NCBI GenBank assembly: GCA_002454045.1
Contig: DKID01000026.1
Location: forward strand, 1 to 64,000
DNA: 64,000 nt
Direction: 5' to 3'
Origin: Nitrospina sp. UBA6727
GTDB lineage: Bacteria; Nitrospinota; Nitrospinia; Nitrospinales; VA-1
Below, piece by piece: positions 43,133-51,545 of this stretch (positions are counted from its first letter, which is position 1; the number at the start of each line of letters is the position of its first letter). Both the position numbers and the translations under genes were made by a program. Below the pieces are notes generated by a model. That model searched no databases. It was not told where the DNA came from and saw only the letters and a list, made by a program, of their open reading frames with translations.

Positions 43133-44044
43133 TTATATTTTATCAAAATAGTTTTTAACTATTTGTTGTTCAAATCCTATTTCATATTTTTTCAAAAATT
43201 CAATTAATCTTTTCCCGTCTATCAATTCCATTCCATATTCGCTTGCTCTGTTTTTTGCGTCTCTTGTAAAAGATGAAGTGGTTATAAAAACAGCCTTTTC
43301 TGCTTTTTCATCCGTTTTCACTTATTCTAATTGTTTTATTTTCCTTTCATCAATAGTTGCATCTCTATATCTTTTTGATTCAAACACAACTTTAATTTTT
43401 GTTAATCCGAATAAGTAAAAAGCTTTTCCGTCATATCCTCCGTCCCGTGATAATTGGGTATTAACGACATCAACATATCCGGCTTTTTCAAAAAGTATTG
43501 CGCATAGTCTTTCGAATTGTTCTGGCGTTATATTTTGTATGATGTCTAACTCTCTTTCTGCTTGTTTTGTTTCTTCTTCTAAATCCTGTTCCACATCTTT
43601 TTCTTCATCGTGATGTTCGTCGTGGAACCGAAAAACGGTATTTGTCTCCGCATCTAAGGAATTCTCTTTATTTTTTTCTTTTCTTTTAATTCTTTCTTTT
43701 TCCGATTCTTCAAAAACTTCTTCAGCAAATGCGCTGTGCGATTTTTCATCGCGCAATTCTGAAATTTTATCTTTTGCTTTTTTTGTTAAAATCCATTTGC
43801 CGCGTTCTGAATTATCGATATATTCAGCCCACACAAGTCTCAATCTTGAAAAATGAACACTCTTTTCAAAACTAGAAGAATTAGTTTTGCGAGTTTCTCT
43901 ATTTAAAAACTCTTCGCTTAAATTAAGATCATTGGCAACCGTGTCAATAACCTGTTTGGGATTTCCCGCACCACCTAATGTGTGCAACGCCAACAACACA
44001 TGTGGTAGCAGGGTTTTGTAACCAATTTCTGATTCTTTTAACAT
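43133..44044 (-). pseudogene. mrr: Mrr-type restriction endonuclease interrupted by in-frame stop
   Basis: The 240 codons from the ATG at 44044 give the Mrr N-terminal winged-helix domain and most of the catalytic domain (ITPEQFERLCAILFEKAGY, DGGYDG with a catalytic Asp, FESKRYRD with the ExK). Then TAA (43322-43324) stops translation, and the same frame goes on with 62 codons carrying AVFITTSSFT and ELIDGKRLIEFLKKYEIG, the Mrr C-terminus. The spacing matches E. coli Mrr residue for residue and the total, 303, equals its length, so a single nonsense change is likely. The gene is strikingly AT-rich. A GTG just after the stop could restart a fragment. Confidence 0.85.
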
Positions 44045-44105
44045 GATGGAAATAATTGTATCACGCCCAATTGCTATCACATTATTTTCAGGTATCATAT
44101 CGCAC

Positions 44106-44429
44106 ATGAACATCGTCAAAAAATATTCGCTTTGCGGCGCGGCGATTATGTTGGTGGTCTCGGCGTTGGGTTCAATCCTCGGACCATCACCGCTTAATTT
44201 TTTATTCGCGCCGATTATGATGGTCACCACGGCGCCGTTGCAGTGGGTGATTGCCGTCATCCCGTGGCTCGGCGAGATTGCCGCGGGCGGGATGTTCGGC
44301 GTCGCGGGCGCCTTCATCAACTACCCATTTTTCGCGCTACTGGTTGGCTGGAATGTATTCATCGGTGCCGCCCTCGGCGCAATCGTCGGGATTGTGAAGA
44401 AGAGAAAATCGTCGCGAACATTGTCATGA
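44106..44429 (+). CDS. Small membrane protein of unknown function
   Basis: About 107 residues from the ATG at 44106, with three or four hydrophobic stretches (CGAAIMLVVSALGSILG, FAPIMMVTTAPLQWVIAVI, GGMFGVAGAF, GWNVFIGAALGAIVGIV) and a basic end KKRKSS. I do not recognise a family. No clear ribosome site is seen. It diverges from the mrr pseudogene and converges with the nuclease-like gene. Confidence 0.55.
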   Translation: MNIVKKYSLCGAAIMLVVSALGSILGPSPLNFLFAPIMMVTTAPLQWVIAVIPWLGEIAAGGMFGVAGAFINYPFFALLVGWNVFIGAALGAIVGIVKKRKSSRTLS

Positions 44430-44463
44430 AAATCGCGGCGCCGCCATCGCCGTCACGCTGTCG

Positions 44464-45378
44464 TCAAACTGCGACTTCGTATCGGGCGCGAAGACGCGCG
44501 AGATGATTGCGCAACCACGGTGCGGCGGCGGTGCCCCATGTTCGCCACAGTTCGCTATAACTCATCGCTTCGAACGCCGGCGTGGCACCGGCAACCATGC
44601 GCTTCAGACAATCAATCTCTTCGCGGTGGTCGATGAAGTTTTGATGCTCGCCATAATTTGTCGGCTCCCAAAAAATGTAAAGCAAAACAGAGTTCACGGG
44701 AAGTTTGTTTTCGGGCGATGTATTTTTAATTCCAAAGATGTTTTTGATTAGTTGCGCCACATCAAAATATTTATGAGAGAGATTATTTTCGGGGAATGTA
44801 TTTTTGATCCCAAAGGCGTGTTTGATTAGTTGCGCCGCGTCCAAATATTGATACGGGCGATCCTCTTTTACACGGCGCATTTCTGCAACCCATTTCTCGT
44901 CCCATGATTTTTGTCGGCGGTCCTCATACGAGTCTGCAAACTTTGGTTCATGCGCTTCAAGATGCTCGGTAAATTTTGATTCAATGCCGACAACGATATT
45001 TTTATTTTCAACTACAAGGTCAAGGTTCGGCGGCGTTCCGCGCAAGCCGGTTGAGCATTGCATCTCGAACTGCATAGCATGGAAACCATCCTCGTCCAAC
45101 AACGACAAGTCCGCAATGTTTCGCTTGAACGGCGCGAAACAATTGACCGCCAACGCGGATGACGAATGCACCGCGCAAAATTTCGCGCGACCATTCTTGT
45201 CGGCATTAAGTTCGCCGCCGTTGCCTTGCCGCAGGTCTTCTTCAAAATCATCTCTGCGCACACCGTCAATCAAGTTGTCCTCGATGGTCGCGGTGTATCC
45301 CTTGTCATCAAGATGAACATCTGGGTACACTTTTCGGAATGCATCATGCAACGCAGATTTCGCTTTCTCCTTACTCAT
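44464..45378 (-). CDS. PD-(D/E)XK nuclease-like protein with internal duplication
   Basis: A 304-residue cytoplasmic protein. NLDLVVENKNIVVGIESKFTEHL places Asp120, Glu133 and Lys135 as in the D-x(n)-ExK core of PD-(D/E)XK nucleases; a large family of uncharacterised proteins shares the pattern ESKFTEHL. Residues 180-205 and 206-227 are a tandem duplication of a 26-residue unit (AAQLIKHAFGIKNTFPEN / VAQLIKNIFGIKNTSPEN). No methylase or specificity subunit adjoins. Beside an mrr remnant it may be a defence nuclease, but this is only context. Confidence 0.7.
   Translation of the reverse strand: MSKEKAKSALHDAFRKVYPDVHLDDKGYTATIEDNLIDGVRRDDFEEDLRQGNGGELNADKNGRAKFCAVHSSSALAVNCFAPFKRNIADLSLLDEDGFHAMQFEMQCSTGLRGTPPNLDLVVENKNIVVGIESKFTEHLEAHEPKFADSYEDRRQKSWDEKWVAEMRRVKEDRPYQYLDAAQLIKHAFGIKNTFPENNLSHKYFDVAQLIKNIFGIKNTSPENKLPVNSVLLYIFWEPTNYGEHQNFIDHREEIDCLKRMVAGATPAFEAMSYSELWRTWGTAAAPWLRNHLARLRARYEVAV
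44698..44844 (-). repeat. Tandem 78-base coding duplication
   Basis: Two copies with a 78-base period inside the nuclease-like gene, each encoding (D)xAQLIKxxFGIKNTxPEN. The copies share TTTGATTAGTTGCGCC and GTATTTTT (plus-strand text) with scattered substitutions, so the duplication kept the frame and is not brand-new. Confidence 0.85.
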
Positions 45379-45455
45379 TGTAAAACTGTCTCCGTTTAGC
45401 GTGTGATATTTTCATGCATTATACGCACACCGAGTCTTGATATATAATATCGACC

Positions 45456-46700
45456 ATGGGAATATTTTTGAATCGCAGGGTGATGGTCGTTTTGTTCCTG
45501 GGGTTTTCTTCGGGATTGCCCTTGGCGTTGTCGGGGGGAACTTTGCAGGCTTGGTTGACGGTGGAAGGGGTCGATATCAAAACCATCGGCCTGTTCACTT
45601 TGGTGGGTTTGCCGTACACCTTAAAGTTTCTCTGGTCCCCGTTGCTGGATCGATTTGTCGTTCCTCTGTTCGGACGAAGACGGGGTTGGATTTGGGTGTT
45701 TCAAATCTCATTGATCGTTTTGATTTTTGCGATGAGCACCATATCGCCCGCGAAAGTTCCGTGGGTTTTTGCTCTTCTCGCTTTCGGCTTGGCTTTTTTT
45801 TCGTCATCGCAAGATATTGTCGTCGACGCTTATCGCACGGAAGTGCTGAAGGAAAAGGAACGGGGATTGGGCGCGGCGGTTTCGGTGACGGGATATCGAA
45901 TCGCAATGTTGGTTTCCGGGGCCTTCGCTTTGATCCTGTCAGAAATTTCGGGATGGCGCGTAACGTATATGATTATGGCGGGACTGATGCTTGTCGGCAT
46001 GACGGCTGTCGCGTTGGGTCCCGAACCCGATGACCCTGGAATTCCGCCGAAGACATTGGCGGAAGCCGTCGGCGGACCATTGGTCGAATTTTTTTCCCGC
46101 GATGGTGCTTGGTTGCTGTTGGCTTTGATTGTTCTCTACAAGTTGGGCGACGCTTTTGCTGGAAGTTTGACCACGAGTTTTTTAATCCGCGGCGTCGGTT
46201 TTTCGTTAGGCGAAGTCGGGGCGATTAACAAGGGTATGGGCTTGGCGGCGACAATCGCGGGAGCTTTGTTCGGCGGTGCCCTCATGGTTCGTCTGGGACT
46301 TTTTCGCGCGCTTTTATTTTTCGGAATTTTGCAAGCCATCTCAAATCTATCGTTCATGGTTTTGGCTTGGGTTGGAAAAAGTTATGCCATGTTAGTTTTC
46401 ACCATTGGTTTTGAAAACTTAGCGGGGGGGATGGGGACCGCGGCTTTCGTGGCTTTCTTGATGGCGTTGTGCAACCATAATTTTACGGCGACGCAATTTG
46501 CTTTGTTCTCAGCTTTGGCTTCTTTGGGGCGAGTGTTTGTGGGTCCCGCCGCGGGCGTTTTGGTGGACGAGTTTGGTTGGCTCTTGTTTTTCCTGACAAC
46601 ATTTTTCGCCGCGATACCGGGGCTGATACTTTTATGGAAAATGCGCGACAACATTCAATCTCTCGAAAAGGAAGAAGGCCGACAAAGTCACGCTTCCTAA
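45456..46700 (+). CDS. ampG: AmpG-like MFS permease
   Basis: A 414-residue major-facilitator protein with 12 hydrophobic segments. LGFSSGLPLALSGGTLQAWL, GLPYTLKFLWSPLLDRF, GRRRGWI, FFSSSQDIVVDAYRTEVL, and YKLGDAFAGSLTTSFL are typical of AmpG, which imports GlcNAc-anhydromuramyl peptides for cell-wall recycling. A TATAAT at 45443-45448 lies only 7 bases before the ATG. If that were the true -10, the message would be leaderless; no matching -35 is seen. The overlapping stop/start region with the next gene is a 10-base gap. Confidence 0.88.
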   Translation: MGIFLNRRVMVVLFLGFSSGLPLALSGGTLQAWLTVEGVDIKTIGLFTLVGLPYTLKFLWSPLLDRFVVPLFGRRRGWIWVFQISLIVLIFAMSTISPAKVPWVFALLAFGLAFFSSSQDIVVDAYRTEVLKEKERGLGAAVSVTGYRIAMLVSGAFALILSEISGWRVTYMIMAGLMLVGMTAVALGPEPDDPGIPPKTLAEAVGGPLVEFFSRDGAWLLLALIVLYKLGDAFAGSLTTSFLIRGVGFSLGEVGAINKGMGLAATIAGALFGGALMVRLGLFRALLFFGILQAISNLSFMVLAWVGKSYAMLVFTIGFENLAGGMGTAAFVAFLMALCNHNFTATQFALFSALASLGRVFVGPAAGVLVDEFGWLLFFLTTFFAAIPGLILLWKMRDNIQSLEKEEGRQSHAS

Positions 46701-46710
46701 TCAGATTGTT

Positions 46711-47355
46711 GTGACAGAATTTATTTACCTCCACGGGTTCGCGTCGGGACCGAGTTCCCAAAAAGCCTGCGCATTTAAAAATCACTTCGAGAAAGCCAAA
46801 CTTCCTCTCACCATCCCAGACTTGCAACAAGATGACTTTGAAAATCTGACACTGACGAATCAAGTTTCGCTGGTTCAGCGTATCATCGATGAAAAACCCG
46901 GCACACGTTTCGCCTTGATAGGGAGCAGCATGGGCGGCTACGTCGCGGCACTAACCGCGGAAACTCGGGCAGAAATAGAAGCGTTATATCTGATGGCACC
47001 CGGCTTCAATTTTCTCGACCGTTGGATGGAAAATATGGGTTGGGATAAGGACTCCGTCGGTTCGATTCCGACAACGATCCGCGTGTTTCATTATGGTTAC
47101 AATATGGAAGTAACGTTGAATACGGATTTGTTTCGCGATGCAATGCGCTGGGATTTCTCCCCGCTGACTCGCAACATTCCGACCCGCATCGTTCATGGAA
47201 CACACGATGAAACGATAAACATTCAGGAGTCCAGAGACTTCGTCATGTCGCGGCCGTGGTGCCAACTAAAAGAATTGGATTCTGACCACGGGCTTCTTTC
47301 GCACATTAATTGGATTACTGATGACTGCATAAAATTTTTTCAGAGGGTTATGTAG
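46711..47355 (+). CDS. YqiA/YcfP-type alpha/beta hydrolase
   Basis: A 214-residue esterase-like protein starting at GTG, 10 bases after the permease stop. IYLHGFASGPSSQKA at the start, IGSSMGGYVAAL with the nucleophile serine, and VHGTHDETI (Asp) with DSDHGL (His) complete the triad. Homologues include YqiA and YcfP, whose natural substrates are unknown. It is probably co-transcribed with the permease gene. Confidence 0.85.
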   Translation: MTEFIYLHGFASGPSSQKACAFKNHFEKAKLPLTIPDLQQDDFENLTLTNQVSLVQRIIDEKPGTRFALIGSSMGGYVAALTAETRAEIEALYLMAPGFNFLDRWMENMGWDKDSVGSIPTTIRVFHYGYNMEVTLNTDLFRDAMRWDFSPLTRNIPTRIVHGTHDETINIQESRDFVMSRPWCQLKELDSDHGLLSHINWITDDCIKFFQRVM

Positions 47356-47388
47356 GTTACTAATTTTTGCTTCGTGTGGGAAGTGGTA

Positions 47389-48144
47389 TCAGGTGCCCAC
47401 GGAGTTTTTTGGGACCCAGCCTTTTTGTTCATCGTTGAGACGAACTTCCAGCCAATCTTCATATTTGTCGGTGACGGTAACTAGCGCGCCTTCGTGTAGT
47501 TGGAATAAAGTAATCGCGTCTTCCGCACCTCCAGACTTTACTTCAACCCTTTCATCCAGAACCACCGCCAGTTTAGAATCGGATTCATTTTTAAGTTTGA
47601 CTCCGATTGAGAAAAATAAAAATAAAAGTAAACCGAGAAGAACGTTGCGGGCGAGTTGTAACGACGAGGAACGAAAATACATCCACAGTGCCAGAGTAAT
47701 CCAGAAAATAAAATTCAAGATCATGGCAAGATAAATAAGTTCCCTCAAATTAAAATCGTTACTCCACAAAAAAAGAGCGCTGAGAGTTCCCGGGGACGGA
47801 GGTTCTATCTTGTCCCGAGTTTGTTGGATAGCAAATTTCAAATTGGCTGCCAAATTTTCATCGCGCGGAATTAATTTTCGAGCACGAATATAGTTCAAAA
47901 CAGCGGGCCCTGTTTTCCCCATACGGATGTAAGTGTTGGCTAGGTTGTAATACAAATATCCGTTACGCGCACCTTTATCGATTAAAGATTCATAAGCTTT
48001 AGCAGACTGGGCATAACGTTTTTCGAAATGAAGGTCGTTAGCGCGAACGACTTCTTCAAAATATTTGGAGGCATCGGCGGGAGGGCTGATAAAGAGTGGT
48101 AGCACGCAAAATAAAAATAATGAAAAACTGTTGGAATGTTTCAC
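47389..48144 (-). CDS. batE: BatE-like TPR and SH3 membrane protein
   Basis: A 251-residue protein closing the Bat operon. An N-terminal signal peptide (to about residue 26) is followed by TPR helices (RYAQSAKAYESLIDKGARN, YNLANTYIRMGKTGPAVLNY), two membrane helices around residues 133-180, and a bacterial SH3 domain at the end (VVLDERVEVKSG, LHEGALVTVTDKYEDWLEV, GWVPKNSVGT). This matches BatE of Bat/aerotolerance operons. It overlaps batD by 4 bases. The operon is believed to act at the inner membrane; the exact task is unsettled. Confidence 0.85.
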   Translation of the reverse strand: MKHSNSFSLFLFCVLPLFISPPADASKYFEEVVRANDLHFEKRYAQSAKAYESLIDKGARNGYLYYNLANTYIRMGKTGPAVLNYIRARKLIPRDENLAANLKFAIQQTRDKIEPPSPGTLSALFLWSNDFNLRELIYLAMILNFIFWITLALWMYFRSSSLQLARNVLLGLLLFLFFSIGVKLKNESDSKLAVVLDERVEVKSGGAEDAITLFQLHEGALVTVTDKYEDWLEVRLNDEQKGWVPKNSVGT

Positions 48145-49931
48145 GATTGTTTCTCTAATAGCTTGATCAGATTTTCAGATTCGCCGAGTAATCCCTTTGT
48201 GCTGTCGCGGGTTGTCGGAGAAAACTGAAGGGTTGCGCATCTTTCGAGAAGTTTCCGGGTAACTGCGGCTGACTCGTAGCCCGATTCTTTCAGCCGATGT
48301 TCCACTTCCTCGGCGGTGATAGCTTTTCCTTGCAGGTTCAGTTTGTTCCCGACGTACTCCCTGAGAATTTCTGATAGTTTTCGACCAAACTCCTTCGCGG
48401 CGGGAAGATCGGAATGCTCCACCGTCGACATTTTTTTCAAACACCGCGTTGCATTTTTGTAGGCGTTTTGACATCGATAAAAAGCTGCATCATATTTCAT
48501 CCGCCGCCGCCGTTTAATTATAAGCGCTGAAAGAATGAAGAGAATCACGGGCGACCCAAGGCCGACCCCTATGAATGCTGGCGAGGAATCGTTTCCGTCA
48601 TTTTGAAATTTGTTCAGTTCGGTATAGATGGGGAAAATATCTTTGCCGAGAATTTCAATTTTAGGTTTTCGTGACGGCGTATTTTGTTGTCCGGACTGCA
48701 CCAAGTTGAGACTTTCTTTTGTCGCCGCAGGTTTTACGTTTAAGGTAATGGGCTGAGTTCGAACGACGCGGTATTGAACTTTCCCCGGGTCAAAAAAAGT
48801 CAGTGAAAATTCAGGCAAGGTTTTGTTCCCTGATTCCAAAGGCACCAAGGCAAATTTAAAAGTTTTTTCTCCTGTGACTTGGTTGTTATGAACGGTTTGG
48901 TGAAACTCGGGTTTGTCGGGATAGATTTTAAAATGGCTTTCTAAATCCGGTTCATCAAAGGTGACATCCTGAACGTTGCCCTTTCCCGAAACGGTCACCG
49001 TCAAGGTGGCGGTATCTCCAACTTCAAGATTGTGTTTGCCAAGTTCTGCGGAAATATTAAATTGCCCGACGATATTTTCAAATCCTTCTGGCACTCCATC
49101 AGGCAGAGGTAAAACTTCAATGGAAAGAGGTTGAGCTCGAAGCACCTTATGTTCGACTCGAGTGCGTCGGCTGAAAAACTGGCCGAAGGGGTCGTCCCGG
49201 CTGGAACGGTTTTGCGTGTTGCGGATAAGGTCTAGTTCAACGCGGGCGGGAGCAATTTTGTGCCGTCCTTTTTTTAAAGGGACGAGGGCTAATGATAATT
49301 CCTGCACGTGATACTGAAGTCCGTTAATAACTTTACTGTATGATTTGGGTTTTCCAAGTTCTTCTTTATGAAACTGAGTTTTGTCGAAAGGCAGATGTAA
49401 ATTCAGATTTTTGGCGTCAACGCGATGAAACAAGCGGAAGGTGTAAACCAGTTGTTCTCCAACGTAGGCTTTCTCGCTGGACAAGTTGGCAACAACAAAC
49501 GCAGTTTTGTTTCCCTCTGTTTCCTGGCTTAAAGATTTTTGCACCGTAATTTTTATGGGCTGGGTGGAATAAGTTTTTCCGTTTGCCTGCACCCGCGCGG
49601 GGCCGATGAAAAATGTCCCCGTGTTCATGGGAGTCAGCCGATAATTGTGGGTGATGGAAACACTGCGTTGGGTGTTGATGTATCGCGTGGACGAGGAAGT
49701 GCCCGCGGAGACGACTCGGAAATCCGGCAAAGAAGGTAGCTTTGGCGGAGGTGTATTCTGAGTTCCTTGGATGATGATGGAAAGTTGCAGGACATCTTCC
49801 ATGGTCAAACGATTTTTGTTCACCGTCGCCGCGACGGAGATATCTTGTCCAAAACTTTGGGGGACGGAGGGCAGTGCGAGAAACAGAAAAAGGCAAATTG
49901 TCTTTTTAATTTTGCCCAGAAACATTTTCAC
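48141..49931 (-). CDS. batD: BatD family protein
   Basis: A 596-residue envelope protein: signal peptide at the N-terminus, a long beta-rich extracytoplasmic part with repeated oxygen-tolerance (BatD) units (VGEQLVYTFRLFHRVDAKN, GKHNLEVGDTATLTVTVSGKGNV), a membrane helix at ~455-475 (GSPVILFILSALIIKRRRR) and a helical cytoplasmic tail containing LSEILREYVGNKL. Size and layout match BatD. It begins 1 base after the batC stop and overlaps batE by 4 bases. Confidence 0.92.
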   Translation of the reverse strand: MKMFLGKIKKTICLFLFLALPSVPQSFGQDISVAATVNKNRLTMEDVLQLSIIIQGTQNTPPPKLPSLPDFRVVSAGTSSSTRYINTQRSVSITHNYRLTPMNTGTFFIGPARVQANGKTYSTQPIKITVQKSLSQETEGNKTAFVVANLSSEKAYVGEQLVYTFRLFHRVDAKNLNLHLPFDKTQFHKEELGKPKSYSKVINGLQYHVQELSLALVPLKKGRHKIAPARVELDLIRNTQNRSSRDDPFGQFFSRRTRVEHKVLRAQPLSIEVLPLPDGVPEGFENIVGQFNISAELGKHNLEVGDTATLTVTVSGKGNVQDVTFDEPDLESHFKIYPDKPEFHQTVHNNQVTGEKTFKFALVPLESGNKTLPEFSLTFFDPGKVQYRVVRTQPITLNVKPAATKESLNLVQSGQQNTPSRKPKIEILGKDIFPIYTELNKFQNDGNDSSPAFIGVGLGSPVILFILSALIIKRRRRMKYDAAFYRCQNAYKNATRCLKKMSTVEHSDLPAAKEFGRKLSEILREYVGNKLNLQGKAITAEEVEHRLKESGYESAAVTRKLLERCATLQFSPTTRDSTKGLLGESENLIKLLEKQS

Positions 49932-49932
49932 T

Positions 49933-50697
49933 TTACCAGTCGTTCCCTTGATATGAGGATTTTGTTTTTCCGGCTTGCATGCGGCTGATGCTTTTTAAAT
50001 CTTCGGTGAGTCTTCCCAATATCCGCTCGGCTTCCCGCTCAGAGATTTCATCCTCCGCTGCGGGCTCTTCACTTTGCTTGGGTGGTTCCGTGTTATTTTT
50101 TTCGCCGTCATTATTTTTCGTTGACGGCGGCTGATTCGCGGCTTGTTGGTCTTCGTTCTGTTCCCGGTTTCCCCCTTGTTTTTTTTCGGAAGAGGGACCG
50201 CCGTCTTCGTTTTTCTGATCGCCTTCGTCGGAATTTTGTTTCCGGTCTTCTTTCTTCTTTAGTTGTTCGCGGACATACTCCAGATTAAATTTGGCGTCCA
50301 TGTCATCAGGGTCAAGCGTCAAAACTTTTTTGTAGGCTGCCGCGGCTTTTTTAAGTTCCCCCAACTTCACCAGAGTATTGCCGGCGTTGTAGATTGAATT
50401 TTTCATGATGCCTGAATTCTTTTCGTCTAAAGAGGAACGGGTGAAAGCTTGAAGTGCCTCCAGAAAATTACCGTCCTTATAGTGAGCGTTTCCCTGATTG
50501 TAGGCTATGCGCGAATCGTTCGGGCGGTCTGCGTACGCGGAGGAAAAACTTTTTCCGGCGGCGTTAAACTTTCCTTCGTGATACTGGGAGATGCCTTCTT
50601 GAATTTTGGAATCTACCGATTCCGCAAACCCGGTCCGGGGCAGAGCGGCAGAAAATATAAGGGCGAGGGGGATTACGGCGTGACGAATCCGAACCAT
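49933..50697 (-). CDS. batC: BatC-like TPR protein
   Basis: A 254-residue exported TPR protein; the ATG at 50697 starts a clear signal peptide (VRIRHAVIPLALIFSAAL), whereas the 26-codon longer frame starts with TTG and has none. TPR units are seen (ISQYHEGKFNAAGKSFSSAY, IAYNQGNAHYKDGNFLEALQ, YNAGNTLVKLGELKKAAAAY). The last third is a highly charged linker rich in D, E, N, Q and K, then a short helical end. It fits BatC, which in some operons is fused with BatB. It precedes batD by one base and follows the Bax-inhibitor gene. Confidence 0.85.
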   Translation of the reverse strand: MVRIRHAVIPLALIFSAALPRTGFAESVDSKIQEGISQYHEGKFNAAGKSFSSAYADRPNDSRIAYNQGNAHYKDGNFLEALQAFTRSSLDEKNSGIMKNSIYNAGNTLVKLGELKKAAAAYKKVLTLDPDDMDAKFNLEYVREQLKKKEDRKQNSDEGDQKNEDGGPSSEKKQGGNREQNEDQQAANQPPSTKNNDGEKNNTEPPKQSEEPAAEDEISEREAERILGRLTEDLKSISRMQAGKTKSSYQGNDW

Positions 50698-50776
50698 GAT
50701 TTTGGAAATTGGAGCGTCGGTGTTCCCATCTCCGGCGCGCTGGGAACCGTACAAATTAAAATGGTCGGCCTTCAAC

Positions 50777-51478
50777 TTACCTTCTGTCTCCCATTAATCT
50801 CAGAAGCATGAGGAACAAGTTGATGAAGTCCAAGTAAAGGGTTAGGGCTCCGCGGATAGCTTCTTTCGTGTCTTCGTCGGTGCCTTCGTTTCCGAGAATA
50901 TTCATCTCTTTAATTTTTTGCGTATCGTAGGCGGTCAAGCCCACAAAGATGAGTACTCCAGCGTAGGTGATGATCATGTGCATCGCGGTGCTTTGCATGA
51001 ACATGTTCACTACAGAAGCAATGATGATGCCGATGAGTCCCATGAACAGGAAGCTTCCCCACGAAGTCAGATCTTTTTTCGTCGTGTAACCGTACAGGCT
51101 CATCGCGCCAAATGTACCCGCCGTAACCATGAACGTGGAGGTGATGGACGCGGAAGTATAAACTACGAAAATAAAAGAAAAGGTGATGCCGGTCAGGCCC
51201 GCATAGAGCATGAAAACACCAGTCGCTTGACTTACGCTCATCTGCATGACTCGTGATGCCAACCAGAAAACCAGCCCGATCTGAACAATCATAAGAACAA
51301 TCGGCATGATGGGATTGCTAAAAATAATGTTCATGATTGCTTCGTTGTTGGAAATATAAAAAGCCATGAAGCCAGTTATCGCCAGTCCCGCCGTCATCCA
51401 GTTGTAGACGCGTACCATGAATCGCTGTTGCTCCGCGGCATGGGCATCCGCGCTCATTGCTCTAAATGAATCTTGCAT
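50777..51478 (-). CDS. Bax inhibitor-1/YccA family membrane protein
   Basis: A 233-residue protein with seven predicted helices (TAGLAITGFMAFYISNN, MPIVLMIVQIGLVFWLAS, GVFMLYAGLTGITFSFIF, FGAMSLYG, MGLIGIIIASVVNMF, LIFVGLTAYDTQKIKEM, ALTLYLDFINLFLMLLRLMG). The conserved VGLTAYDTQKIK and YLDFINLFLMLLR mark the YbhL/YccA group, which may leak protons or calcium and regulate membrane proteases. GAAAGGA before the ATG supports the start. It is inserted between batB and batC on the same strand. Confidence 0.93.
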   Translation of the reverse strand: MQDSFRAMSADAHAAEQQRFMVRVYNWMTAGLAITGFMAFYISNNEAIMNIIFSNPIMPIVLMIVQIGLVFWLASRVMQMSVSQATGVFMLYAGLTGITFSFIFVVYTSASITSTFMVTAGTFGAMSLYGYTTKKDLTSWGSFLFMGLIGIIIASVVNMFMQSTAMHMIITYAGVLIFVGLTAYDTQKIKEMNILGNEGTDEDTKEAIRGALTLYLDFINLFLMLLRLMGDRR

Positions 51479-51545
51479 TATTTTTTCCTTTCGTATTTTT
51501 TGAAACCATCGCCGTGTTTATTTTACCAAAATCAGGCGGCGGAGG

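Noticed and set aside
43133..43321. A separate 62-residue gene after the mrr stop
   Set aside because: It is in the same frame as mrr, aligns as the missing C-terminus of Mrr, and has no ribosome site of its own.
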